Shown piece by piece: positions 13,800 to 25,441 of a stretch of DNA of 64,000 nt. The stretch spans positions 250,001 to 314,000 of the forward strand of contig JAQFVV010006355.1 of the NCBI GenBank assembly GCA_028023455.1, given 5' to 3'. Source of the stretch: Epiperipatus broadwayi (lineage: Eukaryota; Onychophora; Udeonychophora; Euonychophora; Peripatidae). Position numbers and translations under genes: made by a program. The notes beneath the pieces are model-generated. The model had not been told where the DNA came from. It did not search any database and was given only the letters and a program-made list of their open reading frames with translations. Within the stretch, counting starts at the first letter, position 1. Every line of letters starts with the position of its first letter.

Positions 13800-14770
13800 A
13801 AAAAACTTAACCCAGTAATAAATAAAGCAAAAGAGGTGTCATTTGCTGAGAGAGCATGAGTAGAAGTGCTTAGTCATTTAATTTGAAAGGGAATATTAAG
13901 TAAAAGTGAAAATTCAGAATAGATGATACATATTATGATAGTTAACAAATCAGACCATAAAATATGAGTTTGTGGAGATTATCAAATGAAAGTTAATAAA
14001 AACTGGTATAAAAGCACACCTAACTCATCATATTTTCCCCAACTCTATCTTCACACCACACTTCACCAAATACCTTTGAATAATGAGATGATTCCAACTT
14101 ATTTGGAATTGTTTAATTATAATCATCTTTCTTTCAGAATTAATGTGACACTGAACATTTTCCCAGTGAAGATAGATACATTATTTAAGAGATCAGAAAG
14201 AATAATCCTTTATTCTACATAATAATTACAACTAACTCAGAAAACAATCTCAGAAATAGAGTAATTCAGGTATGTAAGAAACATCAAAGATTTGGTGCAA
14301 CACTAAATGCAGAAAAATGCATACGGAATATGAAAAATTTAAAATTTTTAGTTCACATCATATCACACAAAGAAAAAGCTCTCACACCCAATGTTAGGGC
14401 AGTAATATTTGTTATGGATAATGAATTTGGGTTTACTCCAGACAAATTTGAGAAATATTTAGAGCCTTAGGCATTAAACATATGTGATCACTACCATATC
14501 ATTCAAAAAGTAATGGAATAGCATAAAATGCTGTAAATCATTGAAACATGCACTGTAAAAAAGAAACTTAAGCTAAAACAAAAGAAACAATTTATCAGAT
14601 GTTATTATATCGGCATTCTATTTCCATCACAGCTAGATTCCTTCCTAGATATGTAAACAAATCTTAACTAACTGTCTCCAGGATGGGTTGTAGCAAAATA
14701 TAAGTAATTCTTTCCCTCTGCAGCAAATTGCTTAATATTCATGTTATTAAAGATTGATCAAATAAAATTG
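13800..14770 (+). pseudogene. pol remnant (RT ends plus integrase core)
   Basis: The segment at 13920-14035 encodes the N-terminal RT strand ending in the degraded equivalent of R-I-C-G-D-Y. After an apparent deletion, 14255-14400 encodes the palm/thumb piece GATLNAEKC..., with LVHIISHKEKALTPN matching the family's F-L-G-H-x-I-S segment. From 14405 an integrase piece begins IFVMDNEFGFTPDKFEKYL, which contains the second catalytic Asp (D-N-x-x-x-F). Stops are frequent and RNase H is absent. It is a dead polyprotein. Confidence 0.65.
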
Positions 14771-16628
14771 TAACTTTTGTTAAGAATAGTTATATGTGAC
14801 TCAGTTTGGATGATTTAAGTTATAAACTTTAATAAACCGTTAAACTTAATTACCTTTGTGTATAGAAAATATTGAATTTAAATTAGCTATTGTTGCTTAT
14901 ATTTTAAAGTGCTTTATAAAATAACACATACACACATATATATAATTACATTAAGTTCAGCATAAAAATATACTTGTAATTATTTTTATGATTTAAATAT
15001 TTTTATTATATATATGATTTAAATTTTTTTTGACAATAGTATAAAACTTCATATGGTTTCTTTATTATTAATAATTGTAGTAGCAAATTCTTTATAGTTG
15101 GAATAAATAAATTACTACAATTTAAAAAATAGATATCTAAACAATTTTACATAAAATGTTATAGGTTTGAATGGGTATATTATACAAGCTAAGGCATTAT
15201 TAAATGAACTATTTGAGATGGTTGGACAATCTAAATGTTTCAAATTTGAATGATGATTCGAATTTTACTAAATTTATACGTATTAAAGGAATGAATGTAT
15301 GATATTTATATTAACTTGGGTTAATATTTTTGCAAATAATATATTGTATAACTTAGTTAATTAATTTAAATTCATAGATATATATGTTAATTATTTATGA
15401 AGATGAATGGTATTGGATGTGCATGTATGTAATATTTATATAAAATTAATATTATTAACAGGCATGTAGATGTTACATTATTCCAAGTTGGATTTATATT
15501 CTATATATATTGCTCTATTTAGAATATTTAAAAATTACAGATGCTAATTCCTGCTTTATTTGAATTGTTTTATGATAAGCATACTTGGAGATGTTTGTTT
15601 CTGAATATTTGTGTGTTTATATATATTATATTCCGGGCATTGCAGTGGGAATCCTGGCGCACGATGATTAGTTGCTGATTATAAATGCATATTTTTATTA
15701 TAATATTTATCTGCGCATATTTTATACATGCACTTGAAGGCATACAAATGTATTGTTGTTATGGAATAATGATACCGAGTACCTTATGTTCATTAGCGTG
15801 ATTGTATCTAAATATTATAATTTGTATTGATATTGTACATAAATATCTTGTTTTCTTATTCATATTAAACATGAATGAATGAGTTAATAATAACAAGTTT
15901 TAAGGCAATACATTTTTTTTATTAAAATTAACATATATTAATAACTTTGTCTAACGATCTCATATCTTAATGAATTAAATATTTTGATTAAATGATTTAG
16001 CATACACACGTGTTATGTGATAAATTCAAATATAATAAATTATACTATAGGATTTTAAAGCGTGATTGAATAATAATGCAATTGTAAAATTAAAATTACA
16101 CAAATAATATGAAATCTCTTAAAATAAAATAAAATGATTAATAGTTATATTTTATTGATTTTGTATTTTTTATTATAAGCTGGGTTTTTGCTAGTGTTGT
16201 TAATAAACATTAATAATTTTATTGTAATTTTGACGCTAAACGTGATAATCTAACTATTTATTTTCTTTAATTGTTGGTTTATTTTGTTTATATATTAATT
16301 AATAGACATGTTATATAGTTACTGATTGGTTATATAGTTTATTCTTAAGAAAAATATACCTATAATGATTTCACTTCTCTTTGGTCGCTCATCATTTCTG
16401 ACCTTTATAATATATAATCTGATTCTTAAAATTATCTCAGTATAATTTATATTCTTTACTAAAAGCATTTGTATTTATTTATTAAAATAAACTTTTATTC
16501 CTAAATTATACAGTTTTGTTTATTACATACTTTTTATGATTTTATATTTTATATATATATAGTCATTATTGACTTTATATATTAAAAATTTTATTTAACT
16601 TATGGCATACTTTTTTTTTATATTTCAG
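14771..16628. other. end of intron 1, no gene
   Basis: AT-rich intronic sequence leading into a strong polypyrimidine tract and the ttcag acceptor of exon B. Nothing else is recognisable apart from short direct and inverted A/T words. Confidence 0.6.
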
Positions 16629-16758
16629 AAGTGTTTGGATTTCTGTTCTTTTTTCTGTGTTCTTCAAATTATTTATTCATTTATGCGGACTATTATTGTA
16701 TGCTTATTATTATTATTGTGATCCTTTAAAAACGAAACAAATTCAAAAGGCTGATCAG
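16629..16758 (+). CDS. SLC5 sodium-coupled transporter, internal exon B
   Basis: A 130-bp exon. Its first base completes the Lys codon left open by exon A and it ends in phase 0. The translation is SVWISVLFSVFFKLFIHLCG, then LLLYAYYYYCDPLKTKQIQK, then ADQ. It has a hydrophobic transmembrane helix of about 25 residues followed by Tyr-rich residues and the conserved C-D-P...ADQ loop that SLC5A6/A8-type proteins show before the next helix. The acceptor is ttttatatttcag and the donor is gtataa. The join to exon A gives QRYFSL..QAQK-SVWIS with no residues missing relative to the family. Confidence 0.92.
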
Positions 16759-17337
16759 GTATAATAAATCATTTAGTTTTTTCAATATATTAAAAATAGG
16801 CGATATAAAACAACTATTTAAATTTATGTTTTTAAACTAAGATAAAAACCATTTTATTGGATATTAAAATACTTTTATGAGATTTTTATTGCATAGACTT
16901 CATGCATATGTATTATCACAACATCAGTTATTTTTTATATCAGGTATGTTTTTAATATTTTGTTAAAGCCTCATTTTTTTTATCCCTTTCTATTTCTTGA
17001 TCTTTTTTTTTAAATATTCTCTTTAAATCATTTATCTTAATGTAAAAAATATCATACGTACTATATTATATATGGCATTTTCAAATGACTAATTACATTT
17101 TATTAATTAAATATGTAATTATTAGCTAGAGCTAAACATTACAGTTTGTAGATAGTTGGGGACAATTTATATGCTGTTTAGTGTTAAAGGTTTTTGGGTA
17201 AAAACTCAAGATAACCTTACTTCTCTAACATCATATATTTTCCCCAGCAATACTCTTTTAATTATTATTATTATTATTATGATCATCATCATCAGAAACA
17301 ATAATATTTTTAATTGAATAGTAAATCATAGATTTAT
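16759..17337. other. start of intron 2, no gene
   Basis: AT-rich sequence with an att/atc trinucleotide microsatellite at about 17262-17296. No coding or RNA gene is seen. Confidence 0.6.
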
Positions 17338-18223
17338 GCTTTACACTTCAATTATAATAATAAAGTTGTGCTAACACATATATAATGTAAAGCTGTATAA
17401 ATTAATAAATTAATTGTAGTCAACAACTTAAAATGGCTAAGGTTTTCGAGAAAGGGTATTTCTCATAATCATTGCCTATTATGACTATCTCATTGGAATC
17501 ATTATATATGTACAATATGCAAACATTATGCAAATGAGTCAATTAGCCGATCTTTTGGATATAGCAAAACATGATTCTTTGCAATTAATGGTGAAGGAGT
17601 CTTCTATGAGGTAAACTTTCTTTACCTTATGTTTAACATCGTGTCTCTCAGTATAAACCAATTTTGCAGAGACAGGTTCAAACCTATGTCCAGATACTTT
17701 TTGATGTAGTGCAAAAACTGAAGTCCATGCCCTCACAATGGATGCAAAGCCTCGTACTATGGTGAGACCTGGCCTTCATAGCTACTAGGATTATCATAGC
17801 ATAAGTATAGGTATAATAAGTCGCATACTAACCCAGAATGGACTTCAGTTTTTGTACAATATCAAAAAGTATCTGGAAACAAGTTCAACCCCATCTCTGC
17901 AAAATTGGTTTATACTGAGAGGCATGATGTTGTAAGGTAAAGGTAGCTTACCTCATAACGGAAGACTCCTTTGCCATTAATTGCAAAGAATCATGTTTTG
18001 CTATATTCAAAAGATGGGCTAATTGACTCATTTGCATAATATTTGCATATTGTACATATATAATGATTCCAATGAGAGTCATAACAGGCTATGATTATGA
18101 AAAATACACTTTCTCAAAAGCGCTTAGCCATTTTAATTTGTTGACTACAATTAACTTGTTAATTTATACAGCTTTATGTTATATGTGTGTTAGCACAACT
18201 TTATTATTTTTAATTGAAGTAAA
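17338..18223. mobile_element. 886-bp foldback element with ~390-bp arms
   Basis: The left arm (17338-17730) and right arm (17838-18223) are inverted copies at roughly 85-90 percent identity by eye, with a 107-bp spacer. The termini match as tttacacttcaatt and aattgaagtaaa. Inner matched pairs include caaaaactgaagtcca with tggacttcagtttttg. The arms carry GC-richer words including a B-box-like GGTTCAAACC. Small open stretches inside have no known motif. It looks like a large foldback or MITE element; two head-to-head copies of a 390-bp repeat are the alternative. Confidence 0.75.
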
Positions 18224-18448
18224 TTTAATTTTTTATTTTGATATTATATATTTATTTATATTTGTGCAAATATTTTAAATTTTTAGTAATATCTGAAAGT
18301 TTTTATATAAACAAAGATAATTTATTTGTATTTATACATTGGACTATTTTCATCATCTAATATAAAGTATTGAATGACTTTAGAAAAATTTAACTTTATT
18401 TGAATTTTCAAAGCACATTTAACTATTACACATATTAATATATGTATA

Positions 18449-18660
18449 ATGTTTAAAAAAGTTGTAAGAGCACAAACTGATGATAAGAAAAGAGATATGT
18501 CCAGGGTAACAGACCATTTATATTCCAATGAACATATGTTCAATTGGGAAAATGCAAGAATATTGGATAGGCAAAAAAAGGTACAAAATAGAAAATTCAA
18601 AGATGCTGTTCATCATGACAATAATGAATAACCCCACAATGTATGGAAACCACTAATCAA
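18449..18660 (+). pseudogene. Penelope-like GIY-YIG endonuclease C-terminus
   Basis: The 60-residue open frame contains SRVTDHLYSNEHMFNWENAR, then ILDRQKK and RKFKDAVHHD. After the stop at 18629-18631, in another frame, comes a piece ending in VWKPLINF. This is the conserved C-terminal pattern of Penelope-like endonucleases (S-R-x-A-x-H-x-x-x-x-x-H-x-F-x-W/F-x-x-A-x-I-L-D, then R-x-x-K/R-E-A and a final W-x-P-L/I). The catalytic GIY-YIG core lies upstream and is absent, so the fragment is inactive. Confidence 0.7.
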
Positions 18661-18738
18661 CTTTGCTCTTAGAAAAAAGGAGAGAAATCAGAAAGAATCT
18701 CATAGATAAGTATATGAAATTTCTCCTGAATGTTGTCT

Positions 18739-18830
18739 TTGGCAAGATGGCTCAGTTGGTTAGAGAATTGCCTTAAAAGTCAATATTCAAGATTCTAAAG
18801 ATCCATGTTCAATTCCCATGCTAGTACTAT
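18739..18830 (+). repeat. tRNA-like SINE head inside the Penelope block
   Basis: The segment begins ggcaagatggctcagttgg, a nearly canonical tRNA 5' stem, D-arm and A box. About 45 bases later it has gatccatgttcaattccc, a B-box-like sequence. The anticodon and acceptor stems are poorly paired and the length between the boxes is long, so this is not a working tRNA. It is best read as the head of a tRNA-derived SINE. Whether it belongs to the Penelope 3' region or inserted into it is not clear. Confidence 0.6.
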
Positions 18831-19199
18831 CACTAGTCAGGCCAACAACCCTGAAAGAAGAGAGGAGAATAATACCTGTCAAAATGTTGTGCATATATTT
18901 AACCTGTGTAACATTACTAACTGTTGAATGTACTTTGAAAATTCAAATAAAGTTTAATTTTTCTAAAGACATTCAATACTCAATATTAAATAATAGAAAT
19001 AGTCCAATATATAAATACAACTAAAATACCATTATCACAAAACTTTACCAAAATACAAAGATAATTTATCTAATCAAAAGATTTATAAATAAAATTACAG
19101 TATAATATTTTACTATGAAAGCTTCTAGAGAGAATAACTAACAGAACAAACACTTTTACTCACTAAATTATTGTTTTTCCAACAAATGCAAAGACATAC

Positions 19200-19830
19200 A
19201 ATAAACATTAAAATGGCAGACATCTTTCCTCAATAACACTTAGTTATAAATTTAATTTGCTTTTCAGTTTTATCTCTAGAATATGCTTTCTGACATGTGC
19301 CATAAAATCTGAATTTGAAAGTATATGGATGAAATATCAAAAACATTAAAAAGTTTTATCAGTAAAGATCTTATACACATTTTTATTTAAAATTTATTCT
19401 TCTCGATCTGTATAAAGATTTTACAAACTAATTATTGCTAATATTAAAAAAATTTCAAGTCAAAAAAATGACAAAAATAATGAATATCTATCTAAAGCTT
19501 AGTTCTTAGTGATATAAATGTTACACATATTTTTTTTATTATTAAAAATATATGCATAAAAACATATACTGTAATAAATTTAGTTAAGTGCCATAAAAAT
19601 TTAAAAGCTGATTAATGTTGACATTAAAAAAAATTTTAAATTAAATTCTGGTGAAAATGGAAGACATCTGTATAATTTAATTATCAATTTAATTCACTTA
19701 TCTTTTTCTATTTCTAGTGGCAAAAATGTTATACATATATTTTTAGAAGTATTATTCTAGGTGCATATACTTCAATAATTTTTACTATGTGCCATGATAG
19801 TAGAATTTAAAAATTAAATAAAAACATTTA
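19200..19830. repeat. diverged tandem repeats, period ~200-290 bp
   Basis: Recurring phrases mark two to three diverged units: catgtgccataaaat (about 19296), aagtgccataaaaat (19585) and atgtgccatgatag (19785); atggcagacatctttc (19212) and atggaagacatctgta (19657); atgttacacatattttt (19518) and atgttatacatatattt (19727). There is no coding potential. It is a decayed satellite-like or duplicated intronic segment. Confidence 0.5.
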
Positions 19831-21537
19831 AGTCTAATAAAATTAAACACTATGCAAGAAATAATTAAATTAAAAAATGTTATTGGCTGAAATGAAAACT
19901 GTCAAAAAAGTGCTGCTGGCAGAAATGAACACCTGATATATATGAGTTTTCATAGTATTTCACTTTGAGCAAAGCATCAGGCATTTTGTGAACTTATTTG
20001 CATTTAACTTTTTTTACAATTTGTTTAATTTTACTACGTTTGTTTTTAGAATTATTTTCATATATGTACAATTGTTAATTTTAATCATAAGACAGAAAAT
20101 GGTATCATAAAATCAATCACTATTGAAGTGGTGATTATTTGTGGAAAAGTTAAAAAGTTGTTTGAAGAATTTTTACTGTTCTTATTATAAGGTATTGTGC
20201 CTGAAAAGGAATTAGTTGTGAGTAAAGTAAGATTCATTAGTTTCAGAAAAACAATTGATTTGCATAATGTTATAAGTAATAATGAGACCTTCTGCATAAT
20301 TGTGACAGCCATTGAATGTTATCTCACAAAAAAAGCAGTTTTGAAATCAACATTCTATACATTTGGGTTTTAATTTAATGTTTTTGAAAGATGAATTTTA
20401 GTTTCATTTAAAAAATAACTATACAATATATGCAGCAACTAATTTTATATGAATTTTTAAATTTATATTTTTGATTTTTTCTGCTTAAATCATTATTTTG
20501 GATGGCAAAATTGGTCCTAGCCATGTGTCTAGAATGCATTATCTCTAAGTACATGTATTTCAGTAAAATCTGCAATGCATCAATGATATAACAAATAATA
20601 TTTTAGAATCAATTAATTATTTTAATAAATCTACTTTATTATTATGAATTCTGAAAAATGTACACAAAGTGTTTTTGATTATGCAGTTCTGTTAAGTATA
20701 TAAAAAAGCTTATTTTTGTATTACTTATTGAGAAGTAGTATAATGAAAAAAAACTCGAATTTACAAAACACAGTGAAAAGAAGAGTGACTTTTGTGGTGC
20801 AATGATGCTGAATGAACATAAAAGATTTTTAAATGACAATTAAGCTTAAGATTTTTCTTTCAGATAACTTTCTTTTTGCCTGGATTATCATTCAGTATTA
20901 GTTGTAAAAAAATATCTAGTTATTTTTAGAAAATAAAACATGAAAAACAAATTTTCACAACCCAAGTTAATATGAAATGGTGTAAAATAATTTGTTTTTA
21001 GACAAAATGAGAAGTTTCTGCACAAATGTCATATGTCAAAAACACTGTTAATCAGGTTAACCATTTTCTCCCTGGGAAATTATAAACTATATACTCTTTA
21101 TTCTATATTTTCAAATCATTCTTCCAGTTTTATTCATTTCTTTTTTTTATTCCATTTTAATGAAATCTATTCATTAAATTATCTATTCCATGTTAAAAAT
21201 TCTAAAAATTAAATTATCTATTCCATGTTTATATTCTTCACTTTACTTATAAGAAATCTTAATAAAAATTATAAAATCTTGACCTCTTGCATTTTTTTTT
21301 ATTTTCAAGATTCTTTCATTTATTGTACAATTTATTCTAATCCACTTTTGACTTCTTACTCTCCAAAAATAAATATTCAATAATTCTTTTTCCTATGTCT
21401 GTATAAACTATATTTTTAGTCCAAATTTTTTTTCTATTTTTTGTTATAGTATCACTGGTATTTAATAAGTCCCCATTTTTACACCAAATAATAAAAAACT
21501 CCCTCTAATAAGAAAGCTTATACTTAAATTATTTATA
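19831..21537. other. intronic spacer, no gene
   Basis: AT-rich. The two open stretches on the minus strand near 20.1-20.8 kb have biased Phe/Ser/Ile/Asn composition typical of random AT-rich sequence and no motif. A short direct repeat, aaattatctattccatgtt, occurs twice near 21.18-21.23 kb. Confidence 0.5.
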
Positions 21538-21790
21538 GCAATCATCAGCCAATAAGCTAATGTACATGCACTTTGTGGATTTTTAACTATAAATGACTAC
21601 TCTCATTTATTCCGGCATAGTGAAAGTAATTTAAAGTGATCACTTAACTTCTTCATGCTCTCATTCCCAAATGCTTAAGATTTGCCCATACATAAACGTT
21701 TGGGGTTGAAAGGATAGATAGAAGTGACAGTATTCATTTATAGTTAAAAATCACAAAGTGCATGTGCATTAGCTTAATAGTGATTATTAC
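21538..21790. mobile_element. MITE-like element with 63-bp terminal inverted repeats
   Basis: The left TIR (21538-21602) and right TIR (21728-21790) are inverted copies sharing gctaatg.acatgcactttg and tttttaactataaatga with few mismatches. The 125-bp centre has no coding capacity. Size and form fit a MITE; the superfamily cannot be assigned because no clear target-site duplication is visible. Confidence 0.7.
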
Positions 21791-22374
21791 TATTACAGTT
21801 TATAAAACATAGCACTATATAAAATAAATATCTCATTTAAATTATTTATTTAACTTCAAACTATTTTCTTATTCATATTTATTTTCCATAAAACTGCATT
21901 TTTTCCCTTATATTTTATCATTTTCCTACTCTTTGCACACATTTTTTCATATTTTTTATGTTTGTTTGCCTGAAAATTTGTGATGATAATATTATATATG
22001 ACTATTTCCATAACGTAATATTAATTGCTGAATGTTTTTAGAAAAAATAAACAAACTCTAAATGGATACGTTAAAACGCTTTTCTGAATAAAAAAAGTAA
22101 AAAGAAATCTTATTTAAACCTTTTAATTCAATTGTTACTAGTTTTTTTTCTTTTCTGAGTCAATTGATATCTGGTAAAATGAAAATACACACAGAAAAGG
22201 TTTCATGAAATACGTATATTTGTGATTATTTATCTTTTCAACATATATGTGTTAAGGTGTGTCAGTGTTACGAGATAGTGTAGAGAATGGTGGGTCATGT
22301 GAAAGTCTGTGCTCATATACCCTGTATATTACATATATAGACACAGGTATATAACAAGCTTGTGTGTTTCAGTT

Positions 22375-22553
22375 AAATCTTTTAAATACATTCAACTGTC
22401 AGTAATAGAGCATCGATATACTAGTCTCTGGGCTGCATTACTACTGACTGTTGAATGTATTTGAAAAAATTAAATAACGTTTGAGTTTTTCGAAAAAAAA
22501 CATTCACTAATTAATATTAGCTGATGGAAATAGTCCAACATATAACTATAAGA
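22375..22553. repeat. third copy of the Penelope tail, with hairpin start
   Basis: 22441-22553 repeats the tail of the 18.3-19.0 kb element: tgactgttgaatgta.tttgaaaa through to gaaatagtccaacatata. The start of the tail is also present inverted at 22375-22405 (aaatacattcaactgtcagt), so this copy too begins with a foldback. No endonuclease remnant was recognised nearby. Confidence 0.6.
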
Positions 22554-23631
22554 AATTCTCTATTTATTAAGTTTTCATATTGTGAAAACATGTTTGCCTT
22601 TTCATCATAATCCATTTAAATGCTACTTTTACTAATCTATTTTTATTTATACATTATAACTTTCCAAAGATTTTAAATTTGCTTTTAATTTTTTTCATTA
22701 AAAATAAAGTTCATCTATTTCCCCATGAATAACTTAATTTTTGTTCATATTTAGTTCTCCAATATCTAACTATCTACTTTTTGGTGAATTTTATCTAAAA
22801 GTTTTTGCATCATTGTCGCTTAACCATTACGATTATTTATCCCAATTTGCAATCATTTCTAATTTATGAATATCATACAAATTGGAATATTTACTTAGTG
22901 CACACCCATGCTACTTTTCTCTATTCTCTTTTCACTAGCTCTCATGGCAAGCATCTTGTAATATAATCCATGGAATAGCTTGAGTTCATAAATATATTTC
23001 AAATCTAAAATAAAATAAATGAATGATAATAATGTCAAAATATACATAAATAAAAGTTAAAACAAAATTAATTATTAAAATACTAAAATAGATAACAAAT
23101 TGACAAAAAAAATCAACTATAATGTCTGAGGATTATATATGTACATAATCAGATAAACTGCAAATAAAATTAACACAAGTACAACTTTGTTAGTTCCTTA
23201 TATTTATTTGTTAACAAGGAAATAACAATACTGAAGAATATATATATATATATACATTAAAATATTAATTAGTTCTTAGTCTGAATAACAGTAATGTGAA
23301 AAAGCAACTCTGCTGAATACTAACATTACTTGACAGAGTATCGTTCTTTCTAAGGGAATTAGAAAATACTAACACATTTATGCCTTGGCTTTTAACACAA
23401 TTAGCAAATAATTATTTCCCTTTCTATTATTCGTTGACTGCTATAACTACAGATTCACTGGAGGAAACTTCTAATACTTTCTCTCACTATGGCTATAGCT
23501 TTTTTACTTTTTATCATATATGTAAATGAGTGTCTATTTGCAGTGCTCTCTAATGTTCTAATTGTAGAGAAATTTAGCACACTCTCCCCCACAATAGGAG
23601 AGACCAATCTCTAATACAGCATAGGCATAGT
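22554..23631. other. spacer and 3' LTR region of the next element
   Basis: 22554-23260 is AT-rich with a TA microsatellite at 23237-23255 and no gene. The GC-richer part from about 23.3 kb to 23655 is most likely the body of the 3' LTR of the minus-strand Mag-like element, judged from the LTR start at 23655; its far end was not found. Confidence 0.45.
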
Positions 23632-23655
23632 ACCATGCTAAAATCTAGTCAGACA

Positions 23656-23675
23656 TTCCACTCCTTCCCCCACTT
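23656..23675 (-). other. polypurine tract of the Mag-like element
   Basis: On the minus strand the 20 bases are AAGTGGGGGAAGGAGTGGAA, immediately before the LTR start TGTCTGAC. A polypurine tract abutting the 3' LTR primes plus-strand DNA synthesis in LTR retrotransposons, and its position here fixes the LTR border. Confidence 0.75.
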
Positions 23676-23949
23676 CAAAATTAGTAGGTTTAATGACAAA
23701 CAAAATCTTTGAACTTTGCTGATGGTCAACGTATTCCTGGAGTTTTAGGAACTACCATTGGAGTTTCAATCACTGCAGTAATAAACTCTTGTTGTCGATA
23801 AAGTATAGCTTTTTCATTTACTTTTAAATCTAGGCTACAGTCTGGACTAGTTACTATTATATCAATTTTTAGTATCGGATTATTATATCATTGATGTTGG
23901 GTATAGGATCCTTATAGCAGCAATGTAGATGATTTATATTTTCTAAACT

Positions 23950-24904
23950 TTTTACCATTTGGCAACTTTACAAGTGTTGCTTGTTTTGATAGCATCTTTA
24001 CACTTATTCCCAGTATCTGTTAATATTTAACAAATCTCAGATCCATTTTTGTTACTTGCTAAGAAATTTATGAAATTTTGATTCTGATTTTTTTAAATAA
24101 CTATGGGTAACAACTGAATTAAGTAAGCATGTAAAGAGCAACACATTAGCAAATCAGTTAGAGTTTTTCATGTTGCTGTACTTGGCATGGAATGTTGGCT
24201 ATACATTGCCTCTACCAAAGCTTCAGATAAGTTTTTGAATTTTATTTTATTTAATATATATTTTAAACTTTGTACAGGTTTTTCTGCAATTCCATTACAC
24301 TTGAAGAATAAGGATATACTTGATTCCTCCATCATGCAGGAAATCCATAAATCTCTAAGAATCTGAAGCCTGTACCATTATCAGTCACAATGAGCTCTTT
24401 AAAACCACAGTTGGCAAAGATTTCATTTAATGCAATTATAGTACATTCAATCCTGGTATTCTTAACCAACTTATCTATTCTTAACCGTCTTATATTTCAT
24501 CCATCTAGAGTAGGAATCAACCAATATAAGTATTAGGTGTTTTTCCAATAGACCTTTATGATCTAAATGAACACAAACTCATGAAGTCATAGTTTTACCA
24601 TGTTTCTAATTCCTTGGGTGGTAATTTAATGGGATATTGACAATTTAAACATTTTTCACTAAACTTTCAATATGTCCATTTATATTAGGCCACCAGACAT
24701 AAGAGTCAGTGAAAGCTTTTATTCTAACAACTCCCAGTGATTTTTATGTAACAAATTTAATACTTGAATTCTTTCAGCAGGAGCCATCAGTACATGATTA
24801 GTGTTCAGTATGAATCTGCAATAAACTGACAGTCTAGCTCCATTTATCCGAATTATTTTATCTAATTCAGTGAGGAGGCTATTTGGCCAGCCACTTTTAT
24901 CCAT
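23950..24904 (-). pseudogene. integrase remnant of the Mag-like element
   Basis: The minus-strand open piece at 24904-24719 carries the residues before and around the zinc-binding start, including RLSVYCRFILNTNHVL and then QVLNLLHKNHW. Further on, near 24.40-24.26 kb, the translation gives FKELIVTDNGTGF (the second catalytic Asp region), and then a degraded Y-x-x-x-S-S-V-M-E segment in place of the usual P-x-S-N-G-x-x-E. Many stops lie between. It is inactive. Confidence 0.7.
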
Positions 24905-25003
24905 TTTACCATCTGCTAATAATATTTATCTCATCTAGTCCATTCCGCTATTACAGTATTATTAATTATCTGCAATTTCATTGAATTTATACAATTTATT
25001 TTT

Positions 25004-25441
25004 TTAATCACATTTACTTCTTTTTGATTGGGTAATTGCGACTAGGTGGATTGCATGTGCAATTTCATTTCCTGATTTGAAAACTAGTTGTAGTTGATAA
25101 TAATAATAAGACAATATATTTATCCAATGTAATATTTTCTGGTTTACTTGGTTGGCATTTTTTTTTTCAGAACTGAAAATTGCCAACAGAGAATAATGGT
25201 TTGTACAAATCTTAAACTTCTTCCCATAAATATATTGGTAGAACTTTTTGATTACAAATATAACAGCTAATGCCTCTTTGTCAATTTGGCCATACTTCTT
25301 TTCAGCTAATGGAAGGACTCTTGAGGCATATACAATTGGACGTTCATCTCCAAAGCACAGATGAGAAATAACAGCTCCTACATTATATTTTGATGCATCT
25401 GCCATTATAATCATATCCAAATCACTCCTATAATGTATCAA
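25004..25441 (-). pseudogene. RNase H domain of the Mag-like element
   Basis: An intact 145-residue open stretch reads DLDMIIMADASKYNVGAVIS, then IVYASRVLPLAEKKYGQIDK, EALAVIFVIKKFYQYIYGKK and FKICTNHYSLLAIFS. This is the Ty3-type RNase H: the first catalytic Asp (D-A-S), Glu in K-E-A-L-A, and the third position T-N-H where T-D-H is normal, so one catalytic Asp has become Asn. The connection region toward integrase follows. It is the best-preserved part of this element. Confidence 0.85.

Larger units (their letters stand above)
12635..14770 (+). mobile_element. Mag-like Ty3/gypsy element, internally deleted
   Basis: In order on the plus strand there are remnants of gag (from a Met-Ala-Ser start at 12635), zinc knuckles, an aspartic protease, the start of RT, a short piece of the RT palm/thumb, and the middle of the integrase core. 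Most of RT, all of RNase H and much of the integrase are missing, so the roughly 5-kb element of this clade has shrunk to about 2.1 kb. All reading frames contain stops. Paired LTRs were not resolved. Confidence 0.7.
18326..19022 (+). mobile_element. Penelope-like element 3' end with inverted tail
   Basis: The block contains the C-terminal part of a Penelope-like endonuclease (18449-18660), a tRNA-like segment (18739-18830) and a 3' tail (18923-19022). The tail is present again in inverted orientation at 18326-18430, just upstream of the coding piece. Penelope-like elements often insert with partial inverted terminal copies, and this arrangement fits that. The 5' two thirds of the element, including RT, are missing. 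A third copy of the tail lies at 22441-22553. Confidence 0.65.

Noticed and set aside
17539-17736. 65-codon minus-strand open stretch inside the foldback arm
   Set aside because: The mirrored arm is not open in the corresponding frame, so the reading frame is not conserved.
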